A stretch of 64,000 bases of DNA from Rhipicephalus microplus. Lineage: Eukaryota > Arthropoda > Arachnida > Ixodida > Ixodidae. Positions 54,227 to 64,000 of this stretch are shown one piece after another. The position numbers and the translations under genes were made by a program. The first letter of the stretch is position 1. Each line of letters begins with the position of its first letter. The notes under the pieces are model-generated. The model was not told the DNA's origin, did not search any database, and was given only the letters and a program-made list of their open reading frames with translations. The DNA lies in NCBI RefSeq assembly GCF_043290135.1, contig NC_134710.1, positions 255,427,592 through 255,491,591 on the forward strand. The letters run 5' to 3'.

Positions 54227-54475
54227 CGCAGCTCAACGCAGTGGTCTAGTCGCTAAGGTACTCGGCTGCTGACCCGCAGATCGCGGGATCGAATCCCGGC
54301 TGCGGCGGCTGCACTTCCGATGGAGACGGAAATGTTGTAGGCCCATGTTTTCAGATTTGGGTGCACGTTAAAGAATCCCAGGTGGTCGAAATTTCCGGAG
54401 CTCTCCACTACGGCGTCTCTCGTAATCATATGGTGGTTTTGGGACGTTAAACCCCACATATCAATCAATCAATAT
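54227..54475 (+). mobile_element. Ruka-type tRNA-derived SINE, near full length
   Basis: A box CAGTGGTCTAGTCGCTAAGG, B box GGATCGAATCCC, the family body and the tail ATCAATCAATCA. It is the same family as 3315-3566 in the opposite orientation. No clear target duplication: the 3' side abuts the tRNA-like start of the RTE element. Confidence 0.88.
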
Positions 54476-54477
54476 AC

Positions 54478-54555
54478 TGCGGCGATGACGTAGTGGTTAG
54501 AGCATCCGCCTTGCATGCAAAAGGTCTCTGGTTCAAATCCTGGTGCCACGCAGTT
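54478..54555 (+). tRNA. tRNA-like block at the 5' side of the RTE element
   Basis: The A box GTAGTGGTTAGAGCATCCGC and B box GGTTCAAATCC are clear, with TTGCATGC in the anticodon region (TGC, Ala-like). It may be a separate SINE head or the internal promoter of the RTE 5' UTR. Confidence 0.5.
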
Positions 54556-54665
54556 CCCAACCGGATTAAAAAAAATCCGCGTGGGGATGGAACTGCATTA
54601 AGAGGCCTGGGATGTGGCCTCACCGGTAACCACCGCCGGGAACGCACTCCCTCACCAGAAAAGGA

Positions 54666-55460
54666 TTGGCCACTCTGGTGCAGTATCTGGCCACTACCTC
54701 CCACATGCATACGTCAAATAACTCACGGCCCTCAGTCCCCAGCAGCTGCGAAGCAACTGACCACGGCGGTGGTCAGATCTGCAATGCAGCAGAGGGTGCT
54801 AAGAATCTCTGCATCCGAACAGGCCGCCATTGGAACCTGAACTTGGCAACTTTTAACGCTAGAACCTTATCTAGTGATTTGAATCTAAGTGTACTAATCG
54901 CGGAGATAGAGGCTGTTAAATGGGAAATAATAGGGCACAGTGAGGTTAGGAAGACAGATGAGGCCTATACGGTGCTAAATAATGGGCACGTCCTTTGCTA
55001 TCGGGGCTTGGCAGACAGAAGAGAACAGGGAGTGCGGTTCCTAATTCCCAGAAGCATAGCTGGCAGCATAGAGGAATACTGTAGCATTCATGAAAGGGTG
55101 GTAGGTATCGTAATTAAACTGAATAAAAGATACAAGATGAAGGTGGTACAGGCTTACGCGCCTACATCCAGCCATGATGACGCTTCAGTTGAAAGCTTCT
55201 ATGAAGACGTGGAATTGGCAATGAGTAAGGTAAAAACACAGTATACTATAGTGATGGGCGACTTTAATGCAAAGGTAGGGAGGAAGCAGGCTGGAGACCA
55301 GACAATAGGAGATTATAGCATCGGTACTAGAAACGCCAGAGGAGAGCTACTAGTAGAAGTCGCAGAACGCAATAATTTACGGATTTTGAATACCTTCTAC
55401 CGAAAACGAGAAAACCGCAAATGGACATGCAGAAGCCCTAAAGGCGAAAATAAGAACTAA
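54666..55460 (+). CDS. RTE endonuclease domain
   Basis: A 264-residue frame. After about 55 residues it reads NLATFNARTL, IEAVKWEIIGHSEVR, VRFLIPRSIAGSIEEYCSI, MKVVQAYAPTSS, YTIVMGDFNAKVG and FYRKRENRKWTCRSPKGE, the APE fold with its metal-binding N, E and D-x-N residues. It stops at 55460, where the rearranged segment begins; the next expected residues (the SDH motif) lie past it. It would nick host DNA for target-primed reverse transcription. Confidence 0.82.
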   Translation: MATLVQYLATTSHMHTSNNSRPSVPSSCEATDHGGGQICNAAEGAKNLCIRTGRHWNLNLATFNARTLSSDLNLSVLIAEIEAVKWEIIGHSEVRKTDEAYTVLNNGHVLCYRGLADRREQGVRFLIPRSIAGSIEEYCSIHERVVGIVIKLNKRYKMKVVQAYAPTSSHDDASVESFYEDVELAMSKVKTQYTIVMGDFNAKVGRKQAGDQTIGDYSIGTRNARGELLVEVAERNNLRILNTFYRKRENRKWTCRSPKGENKN

Positions 55461-55567
55461 ATAGACTTTATAACGAGTGCCCACCCAGGAATCGTGAAGG
55501 ATGTGGAAGTGGCTGGCAAGGTACAATGCAGTGACCATAAAATAAAGGTACAATGCAGTGACCATAA

Positions 55568-55759
55568 GTAAATGCCATACAAACAAGATTCATGGCCAGC
55601 TTTAGTAGTTAAATAACTGCAACTGAGGATATTCTGGATAATGCGAACAGAATATAATATATGTTAAACTTCCCTTGAGCCTCGTCAGACTATAGGAATG
55701 TGAGTGCACCGCAAATATTGATTATAAAGTTTGCGGTATTGATTATAAAGAGTATGTAA
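55568..55759 (+). repeat. Second copy of the 192-bp segment, inside the RTE element
   Basis: Matches 54035-54226 and is bounded by duplicated RTE sequence: ACCCAGGAATCGTG occurs on both sides (55482 and 55828), with TAAGAACAAAAT repeats at the right junction. Confidence 0.9.
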
Positions 55760-56503
55760 TAATAAGAACAAAATAAGAACAAAATAGCGAAAATAAGAAC
55801 AAAATAGACTATATGAGTGCACACCCAGGAATCGTGCAAGATGTGGAAGTGGTTGGCAAGGTACGATGCACTGACCATAGAACGGTACGGTCTCGAATTC
55901 GCCTAGACTTGAAGAAGGAACGACAGAAACTGATACACAAGAAGCCAATCAATGAGCTAGCACTGAGAGGGAAAGTATAGGAATTCAGAGTGCCGCTTCA
56001 GAACAGGTACTCGGCTCTTAGTGAGGAAACCAACCTTAGCATAGATACAGTGAATGATAATCTGACGAGTATCATTGCGGTGTGTGCAGTGGAAGTTGGA
56101 GGCAGGGTAGTTAGACAGGATACTGGCAAGATTTCCCAGGAAACGAAGAATCTAATTAAGAAGCGTCAAATAATGAAAGTCTTAAGTACAACAGACAAAA
56201 TAGAACCGGCAGAGCTTTGGAAGTTGATTAATAGGCGTAAGGTATGCCACGTAAGAAGGTATAAAATGGAGAGAATTGAACACGCTCTGAAAAACGGAGG
56301 AAGCGTCAAAGCAGTGAAGAGAAAACTTAGGATAGGCAAAATCGGATGTATGCACTAAGGGACAAAGAAGGCAAAATAACTACCGATATAGATAGGACAG
56401 TTAATATAGCGGAGTAGTTTTACAGAGATCTGTGCAGTAGCCGAGACAACCACGACCTTAATACTATAAGAACTAGCAGTAACCAGATGACACCCCACCA
56501 GTA

Positions 56504-57558
56504 ATGATAGAAGTCAGAAAAGCCTTGAAGAGCGTGCAAAGAGGCATAGCTGCTGGTGAAGATCAGGTAACATCAGATCTGCTGAAAGATGGAGGACAGA
56601 TTGTGTTAGAAAAACTAGCGAACCTGTTTACGAGGTGTCTCCTGACGGGAAGAGTACCAAATTTAGGAAGAATGCTAACATCATCTTAATAATAAGAAAG
56701 GAGATGACAAGGACTTGAAGAATTACAAGCCGATCAGCATGCTCTCTGCAGTATACAAGCTATTTACAAAGGTAAAGAAAACATTACAAAACAAAAGTAA
56801 AGAAAATATTAGAATTCAATCAACCAAAGGAACAAGCAGGATTTTGAACAGGCTACTCAATAATTGACCACATTCATACTATCAATCAGGCAATAGAAAA
56901 ATGCTCAGAATATAACCAACCACTATACATAGCCTTGATAGATTACGAGAGGGAGTTTGATTCAGTAGAAATATCAGCCGTCATGCAGACACTGCGGAAT
57001 CAGGGTGTAGATGAAGTATATATAAACATTTTCGAAGAAATCTGCAGGGGATCATCTGCTACCATAGTACTTCATAAAGAAAGCAACAAAATACCAATAA
57101 AGAGGGGTGTAAGGGAGGGGGACACAATCTCCCCAATGCTATTTACCACGTGCTTACAGGAGGTTTTCAGAAGCCTAGAATGGGAACAGTTAGGGATAAG
57201 AGTTAATGGAGAGTACCTTAGTAACCTGCGCTTCATCGATGACATTGCATTGCTGAGTAACTCGGGGGACGAATTGCAATTCATGATTACGGAGTTAGAC
57301 AAGGAAAGCAGAAAGTTGGGTCCTAAAATTAATCTGCAGAAAACTAAAGTAATGTACAACCTCGGAAAAGAGCAGCGCTTCGAGATAGGTAATAATGCAC
57401 TTCAAGTTGTAAAAGACTATGTCTACTTAGGGCAGGTAATAACCGCAGAGCCGAACCACGAGATTGAACTAACTAGAATAACAAGAATGTGGTGGAGCAC
57501 ATTCGGCAAGCACTCTCAAATTATGACAGGTAGATTGCCACTATCCCTCAAGAGGTAG
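56504..57558 (+). pseudogene. RTE reverse transcriptase, broken, active site changed
   Basis: Frame pieces read VQRGIAAGEDQVTSDLLKDG, then after stops LIDYEREFDSVEISAVMQTL and GVREGDTISPMLFTTCLQEV. The catalytic box is LRFIDDIALLS where FADD is expected, so the alanine is isoleucine. The thumb follows (KLGPKINLQKTKVMYN, YVYLGQVI) and the end TGRLPLSLKR. Frameshifts around 56690 and a stop at 57556 show decay. Confidence 0.82.
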
Positions 57559-58182
57559 GTATATAACAGCTGTATCTTGCCGGTACTTAGCTACGAAGCA
57601 AAAACCTAGAGACTTACAAAGAGGGTTCAGCTTAATTTGAGGATGACGCAGCGAGCAATGGAAAGAAAAATGGTAGGTGTAACCTTAAGAGACAAGAAGA
57701 GAGCAGAGTTGATTAGGGGACAAGTTGAAGTTATATCATAGTTGAAATAAAGAAGAGTAAATGGACATGGGCTGGGCATGTAGCGCGTAGACAGTATAAC
57801 CGCTGGTCATTAAGGGTAACTAACTTGATTCCCATAGAAGGCAAGTGAGTTAGAAGGAGACAGAACGTTAGGTGGGCAGATAAGATTAAGAAGTTTGCAG
57901 GCATAAATTGGCAGCAGCGAGCACAAGGCCTGGTTAACTGGCGGAACATGGGAGAGACCTTTGTCGTGCACTGGACGTAGTCAGGCTGGTGATGATGATG
58001 ATGAGTATCAATCAATCTGAGGTTACGGATTAATTTCATTGTAGCTACGCTCACCGATTCGCAATGTTATTCAGGTGCTCAAGTTCGGCAACTGAAGCAT
58101 CCTCAGTGATGACTGATCAATGGAGGCATCTGATTGCGGCATGTGCCGAGAAATGGCTTTTTTTGGCCGTAATGGAGCATTT

Positions 58183-58330
58183 GATTGATTGATTTGTGGC
58201 GTTTAACGTCCCAAACCACCATTTTATTATGAGAGACGCCGTAGTAGAGGGCTCTAAAATTTTGACCACCTGGGGTTCTTTAACGTGCACCCAAATCTGA
58301 GTACACGGGCCTACAACAATTCCGCCTCCA
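58183..58330 (-). mobile_element. 5'-truncated Ruka-type SINE
   Basis: A minus-strand copy, GATTGATTGATTTGTGGCGT at the tail end to CCGCCTCCA. It is flanked by a perfect 13-bp duplication, TAATGGAGCATTT, at 58170-58182 and 58331-58343. Confidence 0.92.
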
Positions 58331-58545
58331 TAATGGAGCATTTCAGTGCGTGTCCTGATTCTTAATGCGGAATCTTTATCGGGGAGTGGGTGAGTATTGT
58401 GTTCGACTGACGCTTCAGCGATGCCTGTGGTCTCTCTGGAAGCGCGCTGCCGACGCACCTTCGCGCATCAGGCGAAGAGCGCAAGTTGTAGCGGTGGTGG
58501 TAGTGGTTATAAGAGGAAGATGGCGCCTATACAGTAAAAATTTTT

Positions 58546-58770
58546 ACACCCAGAAGGGTGTAAATGAGCTTGTCCCGTAGACGACACCCTAAGGGTGTTT
58601 ATTCAGCACCTTCCAAAAAGGGTGCTTTTTCATGCACCTTTAGAGTAGGGTGTACATGTGAAAAAACTGTAGGGTGTTACAAAAACACCCTTAAGGAAGG
58701 GTGCCTTCGATGTCCATCACTTTTTTAGCACCCTCTGAGGAGGGTGCGAGAAGGGTGCACTAGGGTGTTG
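58546..58770. repeat. Array of inverted AGGGTGY heptamers
   Basis: About a dozen copies of AGGGTGT/AGGGTGC on the plus strand alternate with the inverse ACACCCT/GCACCCT in ~220 bp, for example ACACCCTAAGGGTGT at 58585-58599 and GCACCCTCTGAGGAGGGTGC at 58728-58747. They form several stackable hairpins. No coding sequence is present. Confidence 0.8.
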
Positions 58771-59702
58771 AGTGCCCATGGCAGGGGTGCCAGTATTCTT
58801 TTAGACTGCACTAATAAATATCAGCATGCACTGATTACACACTACTTGAAGAAAGTGGTCCTGATTATCAATGGTGCGCCACCTGTCGAGCTCCATTCAT
58901 TGCGTCTGGGCAAAAATATAAACGCGTATTATCGTGTATGAACTTGTGCTGGATCTATATATACTTCACAGTATATGCATAATGCGCGTTACAGAAAATG
59001 AAGCCTTGCTGCCCTTGCATATTGCGTTTATTTAATAGGCAAATAAAACATAAACTTTTCTTCTGCCACACAACTTTTTCCCCAGATATACGTTCACGTA
59101 TACGTACACTACACATGCAACACCTCAAATGTTTATTATATTTATTCAGTTTCACTTCATTGACAATTCTTTGCAACATACAATTACACTGGTTTCAGTT
59201 TAGTATACTGCTTCAAGTACATAGAGACTACAAATGAAATATACGCTAATATATCCCTATAATTCTTTCAAGTATCTACAATCCCAGTGGTTTCCAGTTT
59301 AATGCTCCTTCATGTACACAATCGGTTAATAGGAATGAAATACAGGCAAATATATACTTATGATTCTTTCAAATATATACAATCACCATGATTTCACTAT
59401 ATACGCCTTCATGTACACAATAGCTCCCAAGAAGTGATGCACACAAAAATATATATGGATAGTGTTTTCAAATGTATACAATCACAGTGGATTAAGCTTT
59501 GTATTCCTGGATGTATAACAATTGGTTATGAGAAATGATGTACATGCAAACATATACGGGTTTTCGCACATATAACTTTAGCGAATACTTAAGAAACCAA
59601 TACAATGATCAAAAACACAATAAGCTAAAAACGAACACAAAACTGAGTCAAAACACACAAAAAACAAAAAAGGTAATGCATAATTATGGCTAATGACACA
59701 GC
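58771..59702. other. No feature recognised
   Basis: AT-rich sequence. Loosely repeated phrases (CTTCAAGTACATAGAGACTA, CTTCATGTACACAATCGGTT, TTCATGTACACAATAGCTCC) recur about every 100 bp from 59209 to 59530, a diverged tandem repeat. Confidence 0.5.
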
Positions 59703-61996
59703 TGGGTCACTTTATACCAAATGTCTCAGCCATTTTGGCAACCATCTCAAATGTATTCGAAAAACTCATTCTGCATTGGAAATAGTGAACTTATGGAATA
59801 TTTAGAAGAGGAAAAATATTTAGTCACGTGGCTGCCCTCTGAACTTCCTGGAATGCCGTCTAGGTGTTGTATGTGAAAAAGTTTATTTTAAAAGCACTCC
59901 TCCTCCTTTCCATACGAAACTCGGTCTACATGTTACGTAACAAGAGCTTAATTTGGGAGAGTTGGTTCATCGTGGTTGTGTGCTAGTCACAGCGCGACAA
60001 CTTTAGGAAGAGACAGAAAGGACAGGAAAGAGCACCGACTGTCAACTGAATTTAATGAATGTGCTACGAGCGCTTTTATACGGAGTACGAGAACCGTGTT
60101 CATGCGCGACGACACCTGTGAGCACTACAAAATAATCTTAACTGTGAAAAGAATACTCCCTCTCGGAAAGGATAAGTGAACGTGTACTGATGCACTGATC
60201 ATTGGTTTACCTGATAAGAAATACTTCTGCAAATGTTAAATTGGCATTAAGTAAACCTATTCTCGTGACGAATGGGGCAAGATTGACTATTCCTGTTGCT
60301 GTTTAGTACACACACTTTTGAAAGCTTGCAAGGGGTGGAAAACAACACGCTAATATCATATCTGCTGGCTATTTTTTTAAATTGTGAGACACATGATGTG
60401 GTATAACATGCAAAGGTTTTGGTCATTGTTTTTTGTTGGTCCTGTCTTCTTTAACTTTACTTTCTGCAGGAGGGTTTTGCAAACGGGTGTGATGATTCTG
60501 TTGGGATACCCAGCATCTTTTAGTCTTTTATTCTGGTTTTTAAACCTGACCTCACCTTTGTGCTAACATGACTTCTGAAGGGTGGCCTGAGTACATGTGG
60601 TATCGATTCCTCTTTCTACTAACTTTGAATGCCCACTATGAAAAGGCAGAACATTCTTAGCACTCCTGGGCTGATAGCACCAGCCCATACCCCAACAGCA
60701 TCATCACACTTGTTTGCGAAACCCTCCTGCAGAAAGTAAAGTTAAAGGAAACAGGACCAAAAGAAAAAGAGAATGACCAATCACCTTTGCATGTCACACG
60801 GTACTACGTACATAAGGTGTCTTACAATTTTAGGAAAAGAGCCAGCACATATGACATTGTTGTTTTCCACCCCTTGCAAGCTTTCAAAAGTGCATGTACT
60901 TACAGCAACAGGAATAGTCAATCTTGCACCATTCGTCACTAGAATAGGTTTACTGAATGCCAATCTAATGTGTATAAGATGCCGCTAACCTTTAGAAAAG
61001 TAAACATAGGACAAACTGGGCAATGCTTCAATGATCAAGCAAGACAGCATGCTTTAAATGTTAAAAAGGGCTATAGTAGTCTCATGGCCGGGCACCGTAA
61101 AGAATGTAAGTGTAGTCCTAGGTTTCATAAAACACGGTTTTTGAAAAAAAAGCAAGCAGAAAAATGAGAGATTTTAGAACTCTTTATCAGGAAGGCCAAG
61201 GATCAATGCATCAGTACACCTTCACTTATCTTTTTCGAAAAAGAGTATTCTTTTCTCGGTTAAAATTATTTTGTCATGGTCACACATGTGTTGTTGCAGA
61301 TGAGCCCTGGTCTTGTGCTCAGTATAAAAACGCTCGTAGCACCTTCAATAAAATTCAGTTGACAGCGCTCTTTCCTGTCGTTTTTGCGATAAGATTTTTA
61401 TTACAGAAAAAATTTCATTTTCTTACAATTTAGGTATAATGATGAGTTTTCATTGTATCACAACATGGAGCAAATTGCATCTCAATACGGACAAAAATCA
61501 CAATTTTGTGCAATTCGTGATATTTTCTCGTATATTTCAGCAGCTTGAGAGGTCTAAAGATATTTTTTCCTCAAAATATACCTTCTGTGGAGTAAGTATT
61601 CACTGCTTAGATATTCATACAAAGTTCAATATTGCAATAAAAAATGCAAACATAACACATTTTGGCTTTATTCTTGGAAGCGAATGTGGCAAAAAAATTG
61701 CACTATTATTATTGAGCTTCAAATATCTTACAGAAGCACATTTACTTAACAGGTGTAGACCGAATTGGCTTTAGAAAAAATAAGCGGTAGTTTTAAAACG
61801 AAATTTTCCACAAACAGCACACAGACAGCATTATGCCAGGAAGTTATAAGCCAGCCACATGAACAAAACTTTTTTCTCGCTGAAATATTCTAGCAGTTCA
61901 CTGTTTTCAACGCAGTAAGTCAGCACTTTTTTTTTCAAATACAATTCAGATGGTCGCCAAAGTGGCTGGGACGTTTGGCATGGAATGGTCAAGCTA
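59703..61996. mobile_element. 2.3-kb inverted repeat built from a Penelope-like element
   Basis: The left arm (from 59703 to about 60590) is inverted in the right arm (about 60600 to 61996). Matched pairs include CAGCCATTTTGGCAACCATC with its inverse near 61955; CTACGAGCGCTTTTATAC near 60064 with 61320-61345; TTCCTGTTGCTGT near 60290 with 60903-60916; TTGGTCCTGT (60436) with 60751-60760. The right arm is longer and holds the GIY-YIG segment absent from the left. The identity as Penelope-like rests on that segment. Confidence 0.7.
60970..61167 (+). CDS. GIY-YIG endonuclease fragment of a Penelope-like element
   Basis: The frame reads MPLTFRKVNIGQTGQCFNDQ, then ARQHALNVKKGYSSLMAGH, CKCSPRFHKT and RFLKKKQ. 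Penelope-like GIY-YIG nucleases have (V/I)YxIPLxCGxxYIGQTGRCxNxRxxEH, then a His/Cys (H-x-K-x-C-x-C) segment. Here the second Tyr (YIG) is Asn, and the RxxEH region is QARQH, so the catalytic residues look degraded. The RT domain that should precede it was not recognised. It would nick DNA for target-primed insertion. Confidence 0.65.
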   Translation: MYKMPLTFRKVNIGQTGQCFNDQARQHALNVKKGYSSLMAGHRKECKCSPRFHKTRFLKKKQAEK

Positions 61997-62306
61997 TATT
62001 TAAGCAAAATAACTTACACAAATAACAATGTTTGTTCATCTACCATGACCACACTAGAAAAAGTTGTTCAGGCTTTGTGACACTAAAATTTTCAGCGTCG
62101 TACTGCCTGAACAACTTCTTTGATAAACTCCAAACTCACGCCGAGAAAAACCCACTCAATCACGGTGGATGTTAAAGGCCTTGCGGCCGTAGACAATGTT
62201 GAAAATAAAAAAAATCAACTCATCAGTGCTGTCACTCCTTCTTCGTCATTACTGACACGGAAGATTTTTCGGTTATCCATGTGGAGGTTCAGGAAGTAGG
62301 CTTGCT

Positions 62307-62360
62307 CTAGGCTGGGGCCGGGGGGTAGACTATGCAGGACGTCAGCGGCACCCTCTCATC
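62307..62360 (-). CDS. Terminal exon of an unidentified gene
   Basis: The acceptor CTCTTATTACAG is followed, in the phase set by the exon at 62810-62725, by DERVPLTSCIVYPPAPA and a TAG at 62309-62307. A different frame stays open past this stop as far as 62219, with a plausible protein-like sequence (SLEQAYFLNLHMDN). So either the phase-0 reading is right or the splice or a base is altered. I do not recognise the protein. Confidence 0.5.
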   Translation of the reverse strand, partial: DERVPLTSCIVYPPAPA

Positions 62361-62724
62361 CTGTAATAAGAGCAAATATGACTTCTCATAAAAGGATGTT
62401 CGTGCTGTTCTGGCAGCACCATATATAAAGAATGTGTAGTGTGTATCCTTCGAAATGGCGTGTAATTGACATTACACTGAACTCGAAGCATACAACCCAT
62501 ACATTCCAATAATTTCATATGATAAAGATAAGAGTTTTCCAGCATACAGCGAATTCCCGAAATGAGGTGAAGTGTAAAACTACAGCTCAAAAATGGCACT
62601 TACGAAAGCCTGAACTCACCTAAGAATCAAATTACTTCTAGGGTAGTGAGCCAGTGTGAAAAACAATTCCTAAAGTACAACGTTCAGAACATGTAACATC
62701 AATCAAAATGCACAAGAAACTTAC

Positions 62725-62810
62725 CTCTTCATGTACAAACAGTGAAGACATCTCTGCTTTCTCTTTTACATGAGAACAAATGATCTTGAGCGTGACACTA
62801 GCGAAGAGGT
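62725..62810 (-). CDS. Internal exon of an unidentified gene
   Basis: An 86-nt minus-strand exon with a strong acceptor (TTTTTTTTTGCAG) and a consensus donor (GAG|GTAAGT). One of three frames is open: LFASVTLKIICSHVKEKAEM, then SSLFVHEE. It joins in phase 0 to the exon at 62360. No family was recognised; more exons would lie to the right (minus strand, upstream), some perhaps outside the window. It could be a host gene or a transposon gene. Confidence 0.5.
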
Positions 62811-64000
62811 CTGCAAAAAAAAGTAAAAGATTTACTGACTTTAATCACGCCTCTAACAATCTGAGAAATTGTTACAAGTCACCAATCAGTGCAATTCTGA
62901 CTGCCTCTATAAGGGCATCAAAAATGAACAATTTTCTCGTTCTTTCTACTCTCACAAGACGCTCCGTCAATGGAATCTAATCCAAATTTGACGCTGTGCT
63001 TCCTATTTGCCTGCTTTCTAGACGTAGGGCTGCGAACATGTGTTTTGTGCACCTAATTTAACACAGAAATTCGTCATCTATAATTCAATCATCTTAATTC
63101 ATTGTAATTTGATGAAAGATGTGATAGCTCGTCCAGTTTTTAAAGAGTTGCGGGCCTGCAATAGGCACTGCCTTGCACGTATGAAAGTACTTCTTTAAAA
63201 AAATCAAAGCTTGCTTTCAGAAAAAGCGTCTGGCATATTTCGACAACCAAGCCCATCCTCTGATGGCAATCAGGGGCACGCTATTAGCGATTATTGACTA
63301 CGGGATTTACAAACGTAACCCGTGCCTAAATACTCAGTTAAACACAATCAAGCAAGTAGGAGCGCTCGAACGACACCAACGCGCGCGGACGCCGACTATG
63401 TTGCAGCAGCCATGGCTTATGCTAGAGCTACCGCACATAGCTCCAACAGTCACGTATACTCTCTCGATTCTGTTATAACGCCGAACATTATCGCAGATGA
63501 AAGCGAAGCACGAAAACAGCAAACAGAAACGAGGGGAAACAACGCACGGCGATGGCCACAACAACGCGCCTTTGGAAGTCTGCTAGATCTTTCCCTGTTG
63601 CTGGTGGCACTTGTCCTAAATAGCTTAAAAGACCGAGGCGCACGTGCTGGGAGCATCGCGGCATATCAGCACCTCCAACTATACCGTCTTTAAGAAAAAA
63701 AAAGCCATTTCGTACAGTGCGTCTCTGTACATAATTTTTGCTTTTTCTTTCTTTTTTTGTGCTTACACCTACAGAAGCACGTTGCACATTTGAGTATTAA
63801 TAGAAATGTTATTACGATGTAGCCCAAAGCACATCTTAAAACAATATCAATCACTTTATGCAGTGTAGAGACAATGTGCGATCAGCAACTAATCCCGCCC
63901 TTGTTAAGTGATCACATCACTCACTGTATGAGTGATGCAGGCACTCACACAACATCGCGCATAGCAGTGTGAACTCGTTAAGTCACACGTTTAATCGGGC
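62811..64000. other. No feature securely recognised
   Basis: The stretch 63350-63700 is relatively GC- and CpG-rich compared with its surroundings and has open frames on both strands, without motifs or splice support. It may be a promoter or exon of the minus-strand gene at 62.3-62.8 kb. Confidence 0.35.

Larger units (their letters stand above)
54556..58010 (+). mobile_element. RTE-clade LINE, rearranged and decayed
   Basis: The plus-strand element has an APE endonuclease (54666-55460), an internal rearrangement (55455-55810), a linker, an RT (56935-57558), a C-terminal part ending CATGGGAGAGACC, and a short 3' UTR ending (GAT)n. The clade is judged from the IDYEREFDSVE and REGDTISPMLF motifs and the short 3' repeat tail. 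Many stops make it inactive. Its 3' end is shared with the fragment 25131-25630. Confidence 0.85.

Noticed and set aside
54478..54555. A functional tRNA-Ala gene
   Set aside because: It abuts the SINE and RTE sequence directly and its acceptor ends do not pair well, so a SINE head or RTE promoter is more likely.
63322..63693. 123-codon plus-strand frame as a host gene
   Set aside because: No recognisable motif, no splice evidence, and a competing open frame on the other strand.

Overview
This is a eukaryotic window, almost certainly from the nuclear genome of a metastriate hard tick (Ixodida). The evidence is a host gene split by GT-AG introns, several copies of the tick tRNA-derived SINE whose tail is a run of ATCA/TGAT units (the Ruka type), many families of LINE, LTR and DNA transposons, and long AT-rich non-coding stretches. 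I see no bacterial operon, no rRNA and no CRISPR.

Host genes. One gene is recognisable on the minus strand, an INPP5E-type inositol polyphosphate 5-phosphatase, with exons from about 38.1 kb down to 4.98 kb. A Ser-rich first coding exon (tentative) lies at 38131-37582, the start of the phosphatase fold at 25029-24912, and three consecutive phase-matched junctions join 10863-10759, 6887-6723, 5306-5200 and 5116-4980. The last of these has an in-frame TGA at the catalytic arginine of the PSYTDR motif, and the exons for the first third of the domain were not found, so the copy may be decayed. Two phase-compatible minus-strand exons of an unidentified gene lie at 62.8-62.3 kb.

Layout. 0.3-3.3 kb: a decayed DNA transposon with a Mutator-like (possibly Kolobok-type) transposase and a nested MITE, followed by a SINE. 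3.6-16.2 kb: INPP5E introns and exons with small MITEs and SINEs. 16.2-23.3 kb: a tandem array of ~450 bp units, each carrying a 72-nt tRNA cloverleaf, split by a 4.4-kb CR1/L2-like LINE whose ORF1 has a 2A ribosome-skipping motif. 25.1-34.8 kb: an RTE 3' fragment, then a Ty3/gypsy element with the unusual order protease-integrase-RT-RNase H, whose 3' LTR is split by a 2.3-kb P-like transposon carrying a THAP exon pair. 35.2-35.9 kb: a MITE. 39.2-45.5 kb: an I/R1-like LINE tail and a second Ty3/gypsy element of standard order, with a SINE in its integrase. 45.6-50.4 kb: a Tx1-clade LINE inserted in a tRNA-like sequence with an 18-bp duplication. 50.9-58 kb: LINE tails, a MITE, microsatellites, a SINE and a rearranged RTE LINE. 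58.5-62 kb: an array of inverted heptamers and a 2.3-kb inverted repeat derived from a Penelope-like element with a GIY-YIG domain.

How it fits together. Most of the window is intron or intergenic space filled by nested insertions. Target-site duplications give relative ages: the SINE is younger than the second gypsy element, the P-like element is younger than the first gypsy element, and the CR1/L2 LINE is younger than the tandem array. Nearly all element ORFs carry stops or frameshifts. All identifications come from reading motifs and terminal repeats by eye; no database search was run.
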